A DNA stretch of 64,000 nucleotides from Pseudaminobacter soli (ex Li et al. 2025) (lineage in GTDB: Bacteria > Pseudomonadota > Alphaproteobacteria > Rhizobiales > Rhizobiaceae), in contig NZ_JARXVF010000011.1 of assembly GCF_029892515.1 (NCBI RefSeq), positions 62,001 to 126,000 on the forward strand. The letters run 5' to 3'. Shown here one piece after another: positions 56,453-64,000 of the stretch. The notes beneath the pieces are model-generated. The model was not told where the DNA came from. It ran no database searches and worked only from the letters and a program-made list of their open reading frames with translations. The translations under genes and the position numbers were made by a program. Positions within the stretch are counted from its first letter, which is position 1, and the number at the start of each line of letters is the position of its first letter.

Positions 56453-57023
56453 CCGAGGTGCCGCGGCCTTGTTGCTGAAGGCTTCTTTGGGTGGGATTCT
56501 GGCCCTGTCGGCGACGGTCATTGAAGCGCAGGGCGAAAGCCGGGGCGATCGCCCGCCGCTGCCGGCAATGGGACCGAGCCTGCGCAGTTCGGTAGCCTTT
56601 CAGACCGCGGAGACCATCGGCACCATCGTCATCCGAAAGAACGAGAAAGCTCTTTATCTCGTCGTCGCTCGGGATCAGGCGCTGCGCTATCGCATCAGCG
56701 TCGGTCGTGAAGGCTTCGCCTGGACGGGAACGGTGCGCGTCGGAGATAAGAAGGAATGGCCGGAATGGCGACCGCCAGCCGAAATGCGCGGTCGCCAGCA
56801 TGGTCTCCCCGAGTTTGTACCTGCCGGCCCATACAACCCTTTGGGGGCGCGTGCGCTCTATCTCTATGATGGCGGCCGAGATACGCTTTACCGGATTCAT
56901 GGGACGAATGATCCGAAGGGCGTGGGCTTCGACGGGACCTCCGGCTGCTTCAGGCTGACCAATACCGACGTGGTCGACCTCTTCCGGCGCGTTCCAGTCG
57001 GCACAAAGGTGATTGTCGAATGA
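56442..57023 (+). CDS. L,D-transpeptidase (YkuD)
   Basis: This 193-residue exported protein (signal-like segment about residues 10-32) has a YkuD domain: IVIRKNEKALYLV, then NPLGARALYLYD, the IHGTNDP box and the catalytic Cys in SGCFRLTNTDV. It should cross-link or modify peptidoglycan. It is inside the Tad gene block, overlapping both neighbours, which suggests it may open or anchor the cell wall for the pilus. That link is inference. Confidence 0.9.
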   Translation: MRANRGAAALLLKASLGGILALSATVIEAQGESRGDRPPLPAMGPSLRSSVAFQTAETIGTIVIRKNEKALYLVVARDQALRYRISVGREGFAWTGTVRVGDKKEWPEWRPPAEMRGRQHGLPEFVPAGPYNPLGARALYLYDGGRDTLYRIHGTNDPKGVGFDGTSGCFRLTNTDVVDLFRRVPVGTKVIVE

Positions 57024-57577
57024 CTACGATAACTGATCCTGAAGCGCCTCCCGCCGGTACTGTGGACTCGCTGTTCGACCGCAAGATCAGCACTGGGCGG
57101 CTGGTGGCATGTGTCTGCGCGGCAGCTGCCGTGATGACGGGCATCAATCTCGCCGCAGCCGTCTATTTCTTTCGCGGCATTGGCGAATTACGCGCGGCTG
57201 AGCAGCGTCTCCAGGGGCTGTCCGATTTCGAGGCCCGGATCATTGCAAAGATGGATAAGGTGAATATCGGCATGCAGACCCGGCTCGAGGAGCTCGACCG
57301 TGGCCTGCAGGGTCGATTTAGCGAGATCAACGACCACTTCGACAAGATTGAGCGTTCGAGCCCGCCGAGCAAAATGGAAACGAGCTTGCCGCCGGTAGCT
57401 GACGCGGCATCAGACGATACCGTGCCGCTCGAAAAGGCTGCGCCGGAATTCCAGGTTGCTGTCGAACCGGCAGTTGCGCCATCTTCTCAAGGGCAGCAGT
57501 CCCTTCCTGCGCCGAGTTCGGCCTATCAACGGATCGAAACCGCGGACGGCAAGGTCTACTATCGCAAGGTGAAGTAG
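57020..57577 (+). CDS. Hypothetical membrane coiled-coil protein of the Tad operon
   Basis: This 185-residue protein has one membrane helix (about residues 28-52) followed by a coiled coil (LRAAEQRLQGLSDFEARI, then RLEELDRGLQGRF) and an Ala/Pro-rich tail ending VYYRKVK. I know no family. It overlaps the L,D-transpeptidase gene by four bases and ends the operon. Topology suggests a periplasmic or cytoplasmic strut for the pilus or wall. Confidence 0.65.
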   Translation: MTTITDPEAPPAGTVDSLFDRKISTGRLVACVCAAAAVMTGINLAAAVYFFRGIGELRAAEQRLQGLSDFEARIIAKMDKVNIGMQTRLEELDRGLQGRFSEINDHFDKIERSSPPSKMETSLPPVADAASDDTVPLEKAAPEFQVAVEPAVAPSSQGQQSLPAPSSAYQRIETADGKVYYRKVK

Positions 57578-57597
57578 AAACCTGGCCCAGGATCTGA

Positions 57598-58137
57598 TCA
57601 GAGATTTCGCTCGACCGCCTGCAGTGCAAACCGCTTGACGCGCGCGCGTTGCCGCGATGTGCTCAGGAACAAGAAATGGCAATAGGCACAGGCGCACAGG
57701 CCCATGATGAACATTGCGACTGTTAGCCCGTTCATGTCGATTGCAACAGGAAAGCGGAAGCCTTCTAGCACCGGGACGCGGTCAAAGATGCTCGCGACCA
57801 TCGATTGCTGGCCGGCAAACACCATAGCGCCGAACGCTACCAGCGCGGCGTGATTTGCAAGGAACCGGACCGCTACGGGTCTGGTTACCGATAGGAACGT
57901 CCAGATGGCGAGTGTTGCAACGCCAACGGCCGCGATTTCCCAAAAGACCGAAACCGCAACGAAACGGTGCACCAGCATCCAGAAATTACCGGATGCTTGA
58001 CGGAGGACGAGCCACACCCGCCACAATTCAGGGCTGTTGGGAAACGTCCCCAGCAACACCATAGCAAGACGTTCCGCAGCAAGAACAAGCATGACGACTA
58101 CGGGAAATGCGACAGAAAGTATATGTCTTATTCGCAT
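57598..58137 (-). CDS. Hypothetical four-helix membrane protein
   Basis: This 179-residue protein has four hydrophobic helices (roughly 8-28, 50-75, 85-110 and 125-150) and a basic cytoplasmic tail. It begins MRIRHILSVAFP; a GTG three codons earlier is another possible start. It is convergent with the Tad operon end, 20 bases away. No family is recognised. Confidence 0.5.
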   Translation of the reverse strand: MRIRHILSVAFPVVVMLVLAAERLAMVLLGTFPNSPELWRVWLVLRQASGNFWMLVHRFVAVSVFWEIAAVGVATLAIWTFLSVTRPVAVRFLANHAALVAFGAMVFAGQQSMVASIFDRVPVLEGFRFPVAIDMNGLTVAMFIMGLCACAYCHFLFLSTSRQRARVKRFALQAVERNL

Positions 58138-58545
58138 TGCGATCACCCTGTGCCAAAAACAGTAGTGGTCAAAGTACGCACCAAATATTTGATAAATTCT
58201 TAGTCCAGCGACGTCAGGCGATTATTGAAGCATAGTCCTTCCGCTGTTCCACTCGGCATCGACTGCCCTAACAGCGCCCGCCTCATGGGACACACTGCCA
58301 GCGCTGTGGGTGGTTGTGCTGCTGGATAATGTCGCTAACGCCTCGCGAGCTACCGCGCATGCGCCATGTACCAAGCCGTGGCTTGGCAAAGCTTCCGAGC
58401 CGCCGTTCTGACCCTGTCAGGGAGGTATCGCCGTTTCAGCACAGTAGGCGACTGTCTGCCAGGTCAATACCAGTTTCCAGGAGGTGACGCAGCGAACGAT
58501 CAGGCCCATCATTCGAACAACGACTTATAGTTCGGAGATGGGGTC
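58138..58545. other. Spacer before the kinase/PLP cluster
   Basis: This 400-base gap has no supported gene. It contains the tight palindrome CCAAGCC-GT-GGCTTGG (58371-58386) and CCCTG-T-CAGGG further on. The promoter of the following genes should be here. Confidence 0.45.
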
Positions 58546-59496
58546 ATGACATGCATCGCCGAAAGTCCGCGGTCGCAATGCGCCGCGTTAGGTAAGCCAG
58601 CAAAGGGGCAAGCGCACGCACATCACGGCGAACTCCTTCAGGGGGCGTTCGAAGATGATCAGGGGCGCCTCCATCGCGGTTTGGTAACGCTTCCACTCGA
58701 CAGTCTGCGATCTACCGCGATCATCAAACTCAAGAAGGACAATTTACTCAGCGTCAAGCCGCGCACTCGGATGAAGGCGTTGCGCGCCGCGCAACTGGCG
58801 TTGGAGCATTTTGGGCATCCAACATTTGGTGGTCGCCTCAGCATCGAGAGCGATATTCCGGTGGGACACGGTTATGGCTCGTCAACGGCCGATGTCGTTG
58901 CTTCAATCCGTGCGGTAGCGGCCGCTCTTGGGACAAAACTGTTGCCTTCCACGATCAGTCGTTTGGCGGTGGCTGCCGAAACTGCGTCAGATGCGATCGC
59001 ATTTGAAGCTGAAGCCTTGCTTTTTGCGCAACGGGAAGGGGTGGTCCTGGAGCACTTTGGCGGTGCGTTGCCGCCGTTTGTCCTCGTGGGCTTCAAAGCT
59101 AACGACACTTCTGGCATTAACACGATTGAGCTGGCGCCAGCTCGATACAGTGGCCAGGAGATCCAGCTGTTCCGGGTGCTGCGGGGCATGATCGCGCGAG
59201 CCGTGCAATACCAGGATCCTCGTCTTCTCGGCCGGGCCGCGACGCTGAGCGCGCACATCAGCCAGCGGCATCTTCCCAAACCGTTCTTCGACTTTGTGAT
59301 TGGTCTTGCGCATCATCATCAAGCGTTCGGAATCCAGGTTGCGCACAGCGGGTCTCTTTTCGGCCTCATGCTGGACCCTCGATCCGTGAGTCTAAGGGCG
59401 GATATTCACGCGATCGTTGCCGCTCTGAAGAGCGCCGGTTTTCAAGACATCGACGTTTTCTCGGTCAATGGGGCAGGGGGCACCCATGAACTTTGA
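58546..59496 (+). CDS. GHMP-family kinase, PduX-like (L-threonine kinase type)
   Basis: This 316-residue kinase shows the PduX-type start AHHGELLQGAF (about residues 25-35), the GHMP phosphate loop PVGHGYGSSTAD (105-116) and a late AHSGSLFGLML. PduX makes O-phospho-L-threonine for the cobalamin side chain. No cobalamin gene is near, and its own start (preceded by GGAGA) begins a pair with a PLP enzyme whose gene overlaps its end. The substrate could therefore be threonine, serine or a related amino acid. A homoserine kinase is less likely from the motif. Confidence 0.78.
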   Translation: MTCIAESPRSQCAALGKPAKGQAHAHHGELLQGAFEDDQGRLHRGLVTLPLDSLRSTAIIKLKKDNLLSVKPRTRMKALRAAQLALEHFGHPTFGGRLSIESDIPVGHGYGSSTADVVASIRAVAAALGTKLLPSTISRLAVAAETASDAIAFEAEALLFAQREGVVLEHFGGALPPFVLVGFKANDTSGINTIELAPARYSGQEIQLFRVLRGMIARAVQYQDPRLLGRAATLSAHISQRHLPKPFFDFVIGLAHHHQAFGIQVAHSGSLFGLMLDPRSVSLRADIHAIVAALKSAGFQDIDVFSVNGAGGTHEL

Positions 59497-60526
59497 GATC
59501 GACTATTTTCGAGCTTTGGAAACACCGCGTCTTGCGCGGCTTGGCCCAAACATTGTCGCTGCTGCATTTCCGTTGATGAAGCTGATGCCGGCGCGGTTCA
59601 TTCTCGATCGGGCGGAAAAGTCTGGCGAACTGAAGGCAGGCGTCCACATTGTCGAGACGACCTCCGGTACATTCGGCATGGCGGTAGCACTTCTTGCAGC
59701 AGCGCGAGGCTACCGGCTGACATTGGTGACGGCCGCCACGTTGATTGACCAGGCTTATCAGCACAGGCTCGAACGATTGGGCGCGAACGTCGTGCCGATA
59801 GAAGACGAACGTGGTGATGGCAATCAGTCTGGAAGGCTAGCGCATCTCCAGGCGATAATGGAAAGCGAGGCAGACACCTTCTGGACGCGGCAATATGACA
59901 GCGCAGGCAACTGGTTATCCTATGCCCGGCTCGCCGAGCAGTTCGTTCGGTCGATGGGACAGGTGGACTGGCTTGTCGGCTGTGTCGGCACTGGCGGCTC
60001 ATTGTGCGGGACGGGCACCTTTCTGCGTCAGCTCTATCCCCATTTGAAGATTGCCGCCGTCGACACGCATCGGAGCGTGCTCTTCGGCCAGCCTGTCGGC
60101 AAGCGCATGCTTCGGGGGCTCGGTAACAGTGTCATCCCGAAAAACGTCCAACATCACCTGGTCGATGAAGTCCACTGGGTTGGCGCATACGCTGCATATC
60201 ATTCGGCCCATTCGCTGTTGCGCAATCACGGCATTTTCATGGGGCCGACGAGCGGAGCGGCTGCTCTCGTAGGCGGATGGATAGCCAGGACAAATCCGGG
60301 TGCAGTGGTTGCAGTAATCATGCCTGACGAGGGATTTCGTCACGCAAATACGGTCTACAACGACCAGTGGTTGTCGTCCCTTCCCGGCTGGCCGTGCGAG
60401 GCCACTAGCGAGCCAGAGGCACTTTCTGTAATCGAGCCCGGCGCCGAATGGGAATGGACACGGTTTGATTGGAGACGAAGATCTTTGGACGAGGTCCAAC
60501 GGTCTCAGAACCGCCGGGCTGAATAG
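59486..60526 (+). CDS. Fold-type II PLP enzyme, cysteine-synthase-like
   Basis: This 346-residue protein starts at 59486, eight bases after AGGGGG and 11 bases before the kinase stop. The order fits cysteine synthase: likely Schiff-base Lys 32 (PLMKLMPAR), then ILDRAEKSGELKAG, TSGTFGMAVAL (here TSGTFG for TSGNTG), GCVGTGGSLCGTG, GPTSGAAAL and MPDEGFRH. The first loop lacks the usual SxKDR context. It may swap or eliminate the phosphate of an O-phosphoamino acid, which is inference. Confidence 0.75.
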   Translation: MNFEIDYFRALETPRLARLGPNIVAAAFPLMKLMPARFILDRAEKSGELKAGVHIVETTSGTFGMAVALLAAARGYRLTLVTAATLIDQAYQHRLERLGANVVPIEDERGDGNQSGRLAHLQAIMESEADTFWTRQYDSAGNWLSYARLAEQFVRSMGQVDWLVGCVGTGGSLCGTGTFLRQLYPHLKIAAVDTHRSVLFGQPVGKRMLRGLGNSVIPKNVQHHLVDEVHWVGAYAAYHSAHSLLRNHGIFMGPTSGAAALVGGWIARTNPGAVVAVIMPDEGFRHANTVYNDQWLSSLPGWPCEATSEPEALSVIEPGAEWEWTRFDWRRRSLDEVQRSQNRRAE

Positions 60527-60554
60527 GCCGGAGCCGGAAAACGCTTCAGGCGGC

Positions 60555-61817
60555 TTACCGCTTCCCCTCCGCCCGTTTGCTTACCCATTGCCAGGCATCC
60601 TCGACATTTTCAAACGAAGCCGACGGGGCAGTCGGCTTGGCCGAAATGTCGAGGTCTTTCAGGCCGCTTGCTGTCACGATTGCCACCACCCGATCATCGC
60701 GCCCTATGATCTCGCGCTCGCGCAGATGTCGGATGGCGACAAGGGGGGCGACCGAAGCCAATTCGGCGAAAAGGCCTTCCTTGGTCGCCAGCGTCTTTTG
60801 CATGCACAAGAGGTCCCCGTTGGAAACGCAGACAGCGCGACCTTCGGTATCACGGAGTGCTTTCACAGCCTGGTAGGTGCTGCGCGTCGTGCCGATCGAT
60901 AGAGCAACCGTTTCGAAGGAGGGCTCTCGTTCCTCTATCCGATCGAGGCCTTTCTCAAGCGCGGTTGTCAGCGATCCGTGCACTTCGGCAGCAACAAGCC
61001 GGGGAATGCGAGCGATCCTGCCTATAGTGAGCAGGTCGCGGAATCCGGCTATGACCCCTGCGAGCGCGTCTCCATAGCAAACTGGAAGCACGCACCAGTC
61101 GGGCAAATGTCCGTCAGACTGGTCCGCGATCTCATAGGCGATCGTTTTGTACCCTTCGATGCCGATCGGGTGACTGCCCACGACGGGATTGTGATAGGGA
61201 GACGTGATAAACCAGCCGAGACGATCGGCGGTGCGCTCAAGAAGCTTCCATCTGTCGGTTTTGTGGGCCATCGGCACCACGGACGCGCCGTATGCGCGGA
61301 TTTGGGAAACCATCGGGCCTGCAGCTCCGGCAAATGTCACAACGACGCAACCGAGCCCAGCCCTAGCAGCGTAAGCTGCCAGTGATGCTCCCGCATTGCC
61401 TGATGATGCGGTTGCAAGCACTCTTGCGCCCTGACCAACGGCAGTCGTCACCGCGACCGTCGAAAATCGATCCTTATGCGACCAGGTCGGATTGCGCCCT
61501 TCGTCCTTGATGAAAAGCCGCGGCACTCCCAGAGCCTCGCCAATTCGTTCGGCGTGCAGTAGTGGTGTCAAACCTTCGCCGAGCGAGACCACCTGGCTGC
61601 CGGAGCGAGGCAGAAAAGATGCGTACCGCCATAGGGAATTTTGAAGAACGCCTCCCGCGCCGGGGAAGCCAGGGGCATTGCTGTCGCGGGTATATAACGG
61701 CTCGAGGTTTGCGGGGGCTTGATCGAGGCACTTGGGGCAGCCTCGGGAATCTATTTTGATGTCGTATGTATACTCGGCGCCGCAACGGATGCAGCGGTAT
61801 CCGGCAATCGTAGCCAT
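60555..61817 (-). CDS. Threonine-synthase-like PLP enzyme with zinc ribbon
   Basis: This 420-residue fold-type II enzyme has an N-terminal C4 zinc ribbon (Cys 9, 12, 27 and 30: YRCIRCG, RGCPKCLD). The Schiff-base Lys 115 is in WSHKDRFS, SSGNAGASLAAYA (138-150) follows, and a late glycine-rich VLPVCYGDALAG. Such zinc-ribbon ThrC relatives often act outside threonine synthesis. It is convergent with the cysteine-synthase-like gene (28-base gap) and divergent from an XRE regulator, which probably controls it. Confidence 0.78.
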   Translation of the reverse strand: MATIAGYRCIRCGAEYTYDIKIDSRGCPKCLDQAPANLEPLYTRDSNAPGFPGAGGVLQNSLWRYASFLPRSGSQVVSLGEGLTPLLHAERIGEALGVPRLFIKDEGRNPTWSHKDRFSTVAVTTAVGQGARVLATASSGNAGASLAAYAARAGLGCVVVTFAGAAGPMVSQIRAYGASVVPMAHKTDRWKLLERTADRLGWFITSPYHNPVVGSHPIGIEGYKTIAYEIADQSDGHLPDWCVLPVCYGDALAGVIAGFRDLLTIGRIARIPRLVAAEVHGSLTTALEKGLDRIEEREPSFETVALSIGTTRSTYQAVKALRDTEGRAVCVSNGDLLCMQKTLATKEGLFAELASVAPLVAIRHLREREIIGRDDRVVAIVTASGLKDLDISAKPTAPSASFENVEDAWQWVSKRAEGKR

Positions 61818-61972
61818 GTCGGTGAAACCTCTCTTCGAAATCTCTCGGCCCGTCAGGCGGCGTCTTGGATGGGGCTACCGCATCGACCCTCCTCGTCAGG
61901 TCCCGGCAGTCTCCATCCGGTTCAAAGGCTGCGATTGTTCAAACAGGATGCTCGAAAGGTGTCAACGAAAAT

Positions 61973-62003
61973 GTGCACTATAGTGCGTTGCATTAAAGTG
62001 CAC
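61973..62003. promoter_or_regulatory. GTGCAC/GCACTATAGTGC operator between divergent genes
   Basis: The perfect 12-base palindrome GCACTATAGTGC (61975-61986) overlaps GTGCAC (61973-61978), and a second GTGCAC lies at 61998-62003. Two related sites spaced about 25 bases apart just upstream of the XRE start fit an autoregulating repressor that also controls the divergent ThrC-like gene. Confidence 0.65.
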
Positions 62004-62021
62004 ATGAGGGATTCTCAAGGC

Positions 62022-62252
62022 ATGAATCTTCGAAGTACATTCGGCTTGAACCTTCAGCGACTGCGCCGGGAGCGGCGTCTGTCGCAAGAGCAATTGGCTC
62101 ATCTGGCTGGCTGCGCGCGTGCTTATCTCAGTGGCGCAGAAGCCGGACGGCGCAATGCAACGCTCGATACGGTCGAGGCGTTGGCAAAGGTGTTGGAAGT
62201 GGATCCAGCGGATCTTCTGAAGGATCCGGCGGCGGGACACGAGGAGAGGTAA
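62022..62252 (+). CDS. XRE-family transcriptional regulator
   Basis: This 76-residue, one-domain XRE regulator has an HTH at about residues 10-60 (FGLNLQRLRRERRLSQEQLAHLAGC, then YLSGAEAGRRNATLDTVEALAKVL). The start at 62022 is preferred (GAGGG at 62006-62010); an upstream ATG at 62004 would place the operator directly against the start. It probably binds the GTGCAC sites and represses itself and the divergent PLP gene. Confidence 0.85.
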   Translation: MNLRSTFGLNLQRLRRERRLSQEQLAHLAGCARAYLSGAEAGRRNATLDTVEALAKVLEVDPADLLKDPAAGHEER

Positions 62253-62426
62253 GTCGGCGCCGGAGCAAGTCTGTTTGGGTGCGTAGCATCACGTAAAAGT
62301 GGGTGATCGAAATGCGACCTATAGGCAACATTCCGCCCCCACGAGGTTGAAAGAACCCGAAGCCGCGCCTTACGCTGCCACTATCCAAATCGGAGGTGGC
62401 GTGATGGACTGAGTCTCGACGCGGCG

Positions 62427-63155
62427 ATGAACATCCGTGCGCTCTCGAGATTTGACGGGGCTCTCGAGAAAATTGCCGCCGCAACTGCACCGACAGAGAT
62501 TTTAGAAGAACTTTCCACGGTCCTTCGATCCTTCGGTTTGCATCACCTTCTGATTACCGGATTGCCTTTGCCGAGGGACGGGCCATGGCAGCAGCAAATT
62601 CTGTATGATGGTTGGCCTAGGGAATGGTTTGAGCGGTACACAGCCAGCGGCCACTTCTTCCACGATCCCTGTGCTTTGCGCTGCCGTTACACTGTCGAAC
62701 CTTTTCTCTGGAACGAACTATCGCGCGAGCGCATGACGGACGGACAGTTGCGTGTGATGGACGAGGCTACAGAATTCGGCCTGAAGGATGGCTTATGTGT
62801 TCCCGTTCATTCACCCCTTCGCGCCCCAGCGGTCGTCACCGCAGCAGGAGAATGGATTGAGCTTGCCGCAGAGGACTTGCCAACCCTTGAAATGCTGTGT
62901 GTGCAGGCTTTCAGGGCCATTCGCAGATTGCATATGGGAGACGATGGGTCGCTTCATCACAAGCTGACCGACCGAGAGCGAGAAGTTCTGACGTGGATTG
63001 CGGCTGGCAAAGCGGCCGAGGACGTCGCCTGTATTCTGGGGATTTCGAAGTTCACCGTTGAACGCCACCTCAGCAACATTCGAGAAAAGGACGGCGCCAC
63101 AAATACTGTTCAGGCGGTGGTGGAAGCCATGCGGCGCGGGGAAATTCAGCCCTGA
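62427..63155 (+). CDS. LuxR-family quorum-sensing regulator
   Basis: This 242-residue protein has an autoinducer-binding domain with the canonical ligand-pocket residues Trp 67, Tyr 71, Asp 80, Pro 81 and Trp 95 (EWFERYTAS, FFHDPC, LWNELS). The C-terminal GerE-type HTH lies from about residue 177 (LTDREREVLTWIAAGKAAEDV). The intact pocket supports binding of an acyl-homoserine lactone. It stands 64 bases before the luxI-type gene on the same strand. Confidence 0.9.
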   Translation: MNIRALSRFDGALEKIAAATAPTEILEELSTVLRSFGLHHLLITGLPLPRDGPWQQQILYDGWPREWFERYTASGHFFHDPCALRCRYTVEPFLWNELSRERMTDGQLRVMDEATEFGLKDGLCVPVHSPLRAPAVVTAAGEWIELAAEDLPTLEMLCVQAFRAIRRLHMGDDGSLHHKLTDREREVLTWIAAGKAAEDVACILGISKFTVERHLSNIREKDGATNTVQAVVEAMRRGEIQP

Positions 63156-63219
63156 CAATCCCAAAATCTCGGTATGGATGGACACGCTACGTTTGGATAC
63201 GCCTCGTGCAGGGGGCGCC

Positions 63220-63828
63220 ATGTTCAAAATGCACATTGTGGATTGGTCCAATCGCCAAGCGTATCAAGATCAGCTCGAACGCTATTTTCGCGTCCGACAC
63301 GAAATTTACGTCAGCGGACGACAGTGGCGACAGATCGAGCGGCCGATTCCATTGGAGATCGATGCGTTCGACACCAACGACGCGATCTATCTGCTCGGCA
63401 TAGAAGATGACGGCACCATCGCCGGCGGCTCCCGTCTGGTTCCGACATTGAAACCGCATTTGCTCTCTGAAGTTTTCCCTATGCTCGTCGATGGTGAGCC
63501 GCCCAGAGGTGCTGACATTTACGAATGGACGCGGTTCTTCATTTCACCGTCCTTGCGCAGGTCTGGCAGCCCCTCGCGGGCAGCGGGCGTCGTGCTGTGC
63601 GGACTTCAAGAGGCAAGTTTGAGCCTCGGGATAGGCCAGCTCAGCGTTGTCTGCGAGGCCTTTTGGCCGGCTCGGCTGGAGCAGCTTGGCTGGTCGGTAA
63701 CGCGGCTGGGGCAGGTGCTCAATCATCCCGATGGCAGGATTCTGGCCCTGCTCATCCAGGTTAGCGAAGAGGCATTAGCGTCTACGCGTCTTGCCTACGG
63801 GTTGGATGACGCCAGCGTGATCGCATGA
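63220..63828 (+). CDS. Acyl-homoserine-lactone synthase (LuxI family)
   Basis: This 202-residue synthase is taken from the ATG at 63220 (MFKMHIVDWSN) after GGGGG-type ribosome binding sequence; Met 4 is an alternative. Conserved LuxI residues are in place: Arg 26, Trp 36, Asp 48, Asp 51, Arg 72, Glu 102 and Arg 105. It should make the signal read by the LuxR gene just upstream. The acyl chain cannot be told from sequence. A longer upstream reading overlaps luxR in another frame and is rejected. Confidence 0.9.
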   Translation: MFKMHIVDWSNRQAYQDQLERYFRVRHEIYVSGRQWRQIERPIPLEIDAFDTNDAIYLLGIEDDGTIAGGSRLVPTLKPHLLSEVFPMLVDGEPPRGADIYEWTRFFISPSLRRSGSPSRAAGVVLCGLQEASLSLGIGQLSVVCEAFWPARLEQLGWSVTRLGQVLNHPDGRILALLIQVSEEALASTRLAYGLDDASVIA

Positions 63829-64000
63829 AGCTGAACAGGGAGTGGAACAGCTTCGCGGACGTCTGTCGTGCTGACACGACAACCGGATCGAAGCCGGCCT
63901 TCATTCGAGCGTGGGTATGAAGATCGCTCTCAGATTGCTTGAACTCGATGAAATTGCGCCAGTGGATGGCATCGAGCTGGATGAAGGCGACGAGGATTTT
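63782..64000 (-). CDS. Partial unidentified reading frame at the right edge
   Basis: An open minus-strand frame enters from the edge and continues 72 codons to a TAG. It includes FIQLDAIHWRNFIEF and FDPVVVSARQTSAKL. It overlaps the end of the LuxI-type gene by 47 bases on the opposite strand, so the last part is probably not real or the frame is fortuitous. I cannot assign a family. Confidence 0.3.
   Translation of the reverse strand, partial: KILVAFIQLDAIHWRNFIEFKQSESDLHTHARMKAGFDPVVVSARQTSAKLFHSLFSFMRSRWRHPTRRQDA

Noticed and set aside
58546-59496. Homoserine kinase (ThrB) assignment
   Set aside because: The HHGELLQG and GHGYGSSTAD motifs fit the PduX branch better than ThrB; also the neighbouring ThrC-like gene is on the other strand.
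62253-62426. lux box before the LuxR gene
   Set aside because: No convincing 18-20 base inverted repeat of the lux type is seen here, nor in the short luxR-luxI gap.

Overview
The window looks like accessory DNA (a plasmid, or an integrative element next to its host chromosome) of an alphaproteobacterium, most likely Hyphomicrobiales/Phyllobacteriaceae. The grounds are GC-rich codon use, alphaproteobacterial versions of the Trb/Tra and Cpa/Tad genes, and rhizobium-type DUF736, DUF2840, DUF2274 and DUF2285 accessory genes. No rRNA, tRNA, CRISPR array, integrase or complete insertion sequence was recognised.

Region A (651-18970, all minus strand) is a conjugation module with the Tn4371/IncP-like order. 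It runs from a regulatory end (DUF6499/DUF2285 protein, small HTH) through DUF2840, the pilin-maturation peptidase TraF, DUF736, a lytic transglycosylase, a VirD2-type relaxase, the coupling protein TraG and a CopG-type regulator, to trbBCDEJKLFGI and DUF2274. It shows decay. The DUF6499/DUF2285 gene is frameshifted, the repA and parA genes usual in related elements are absent, and about 520 bp with a LysR fragment separates the CopG gene from trbB. A likely oriT hairpin lies just upstream of the relaxase gene.

Region B (19173-24261, minus) is a polar amino-acid ABC importer operon (two near-identical binding proteins, two permeases, one ATPase) ending in a zinc deacylase of the aspartoacylase/DoeB type. 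A permease remnant between the two binding-protein genes records the duplication. Region C (24377-25981) holds a hypothetical gene, an XRE regulator with its likely operator, and a second DUF736 gene.

Region D (26970-35602, plus) is a compact operon for respiratory nitrate reduction: narK, narG, narH, narJ, narI and a NifM-like parvulin. Region E (35694-40619) has a RES/Xre toxin-antitoxin pair, a CapA-family phosphoesterase, an alpha/beta hydrolase and a class-C beta-lactamase-like serine hydrolase. The last gene closes a minus-strand dipeptide/oligopeptide ABC operon (40636-45861).

Region F (46613-57577) is a Tad/Flp pilus locus in two divergent arms. cpaA, a TPR lipoprotein, tadC, tadB and cpaF read left. 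The Flp pilin, cpaB, cpaC, a small lipoprotein, a broken tadG, cpaE, an L,D-transpeptidase and a coiled-coil membrane protein read right.

Region G (58546-63828) is the part most likely to be new biology. It has a PduX-like GHMP kinase overlapping a cysteine-synthase-like PLP enzyme, a convergent threonine-synthase-like PLP enzyme, a divergent XRE regulator behind a strong GTGCAC operator, and a LuxR/LuxI pair. No cobalamin or threonine-pathway partner is nearby. This suggests, by inference, a dedicated route from a phosphorylated amino acid to an unknown small molecule beside a quorum-sensing switch.
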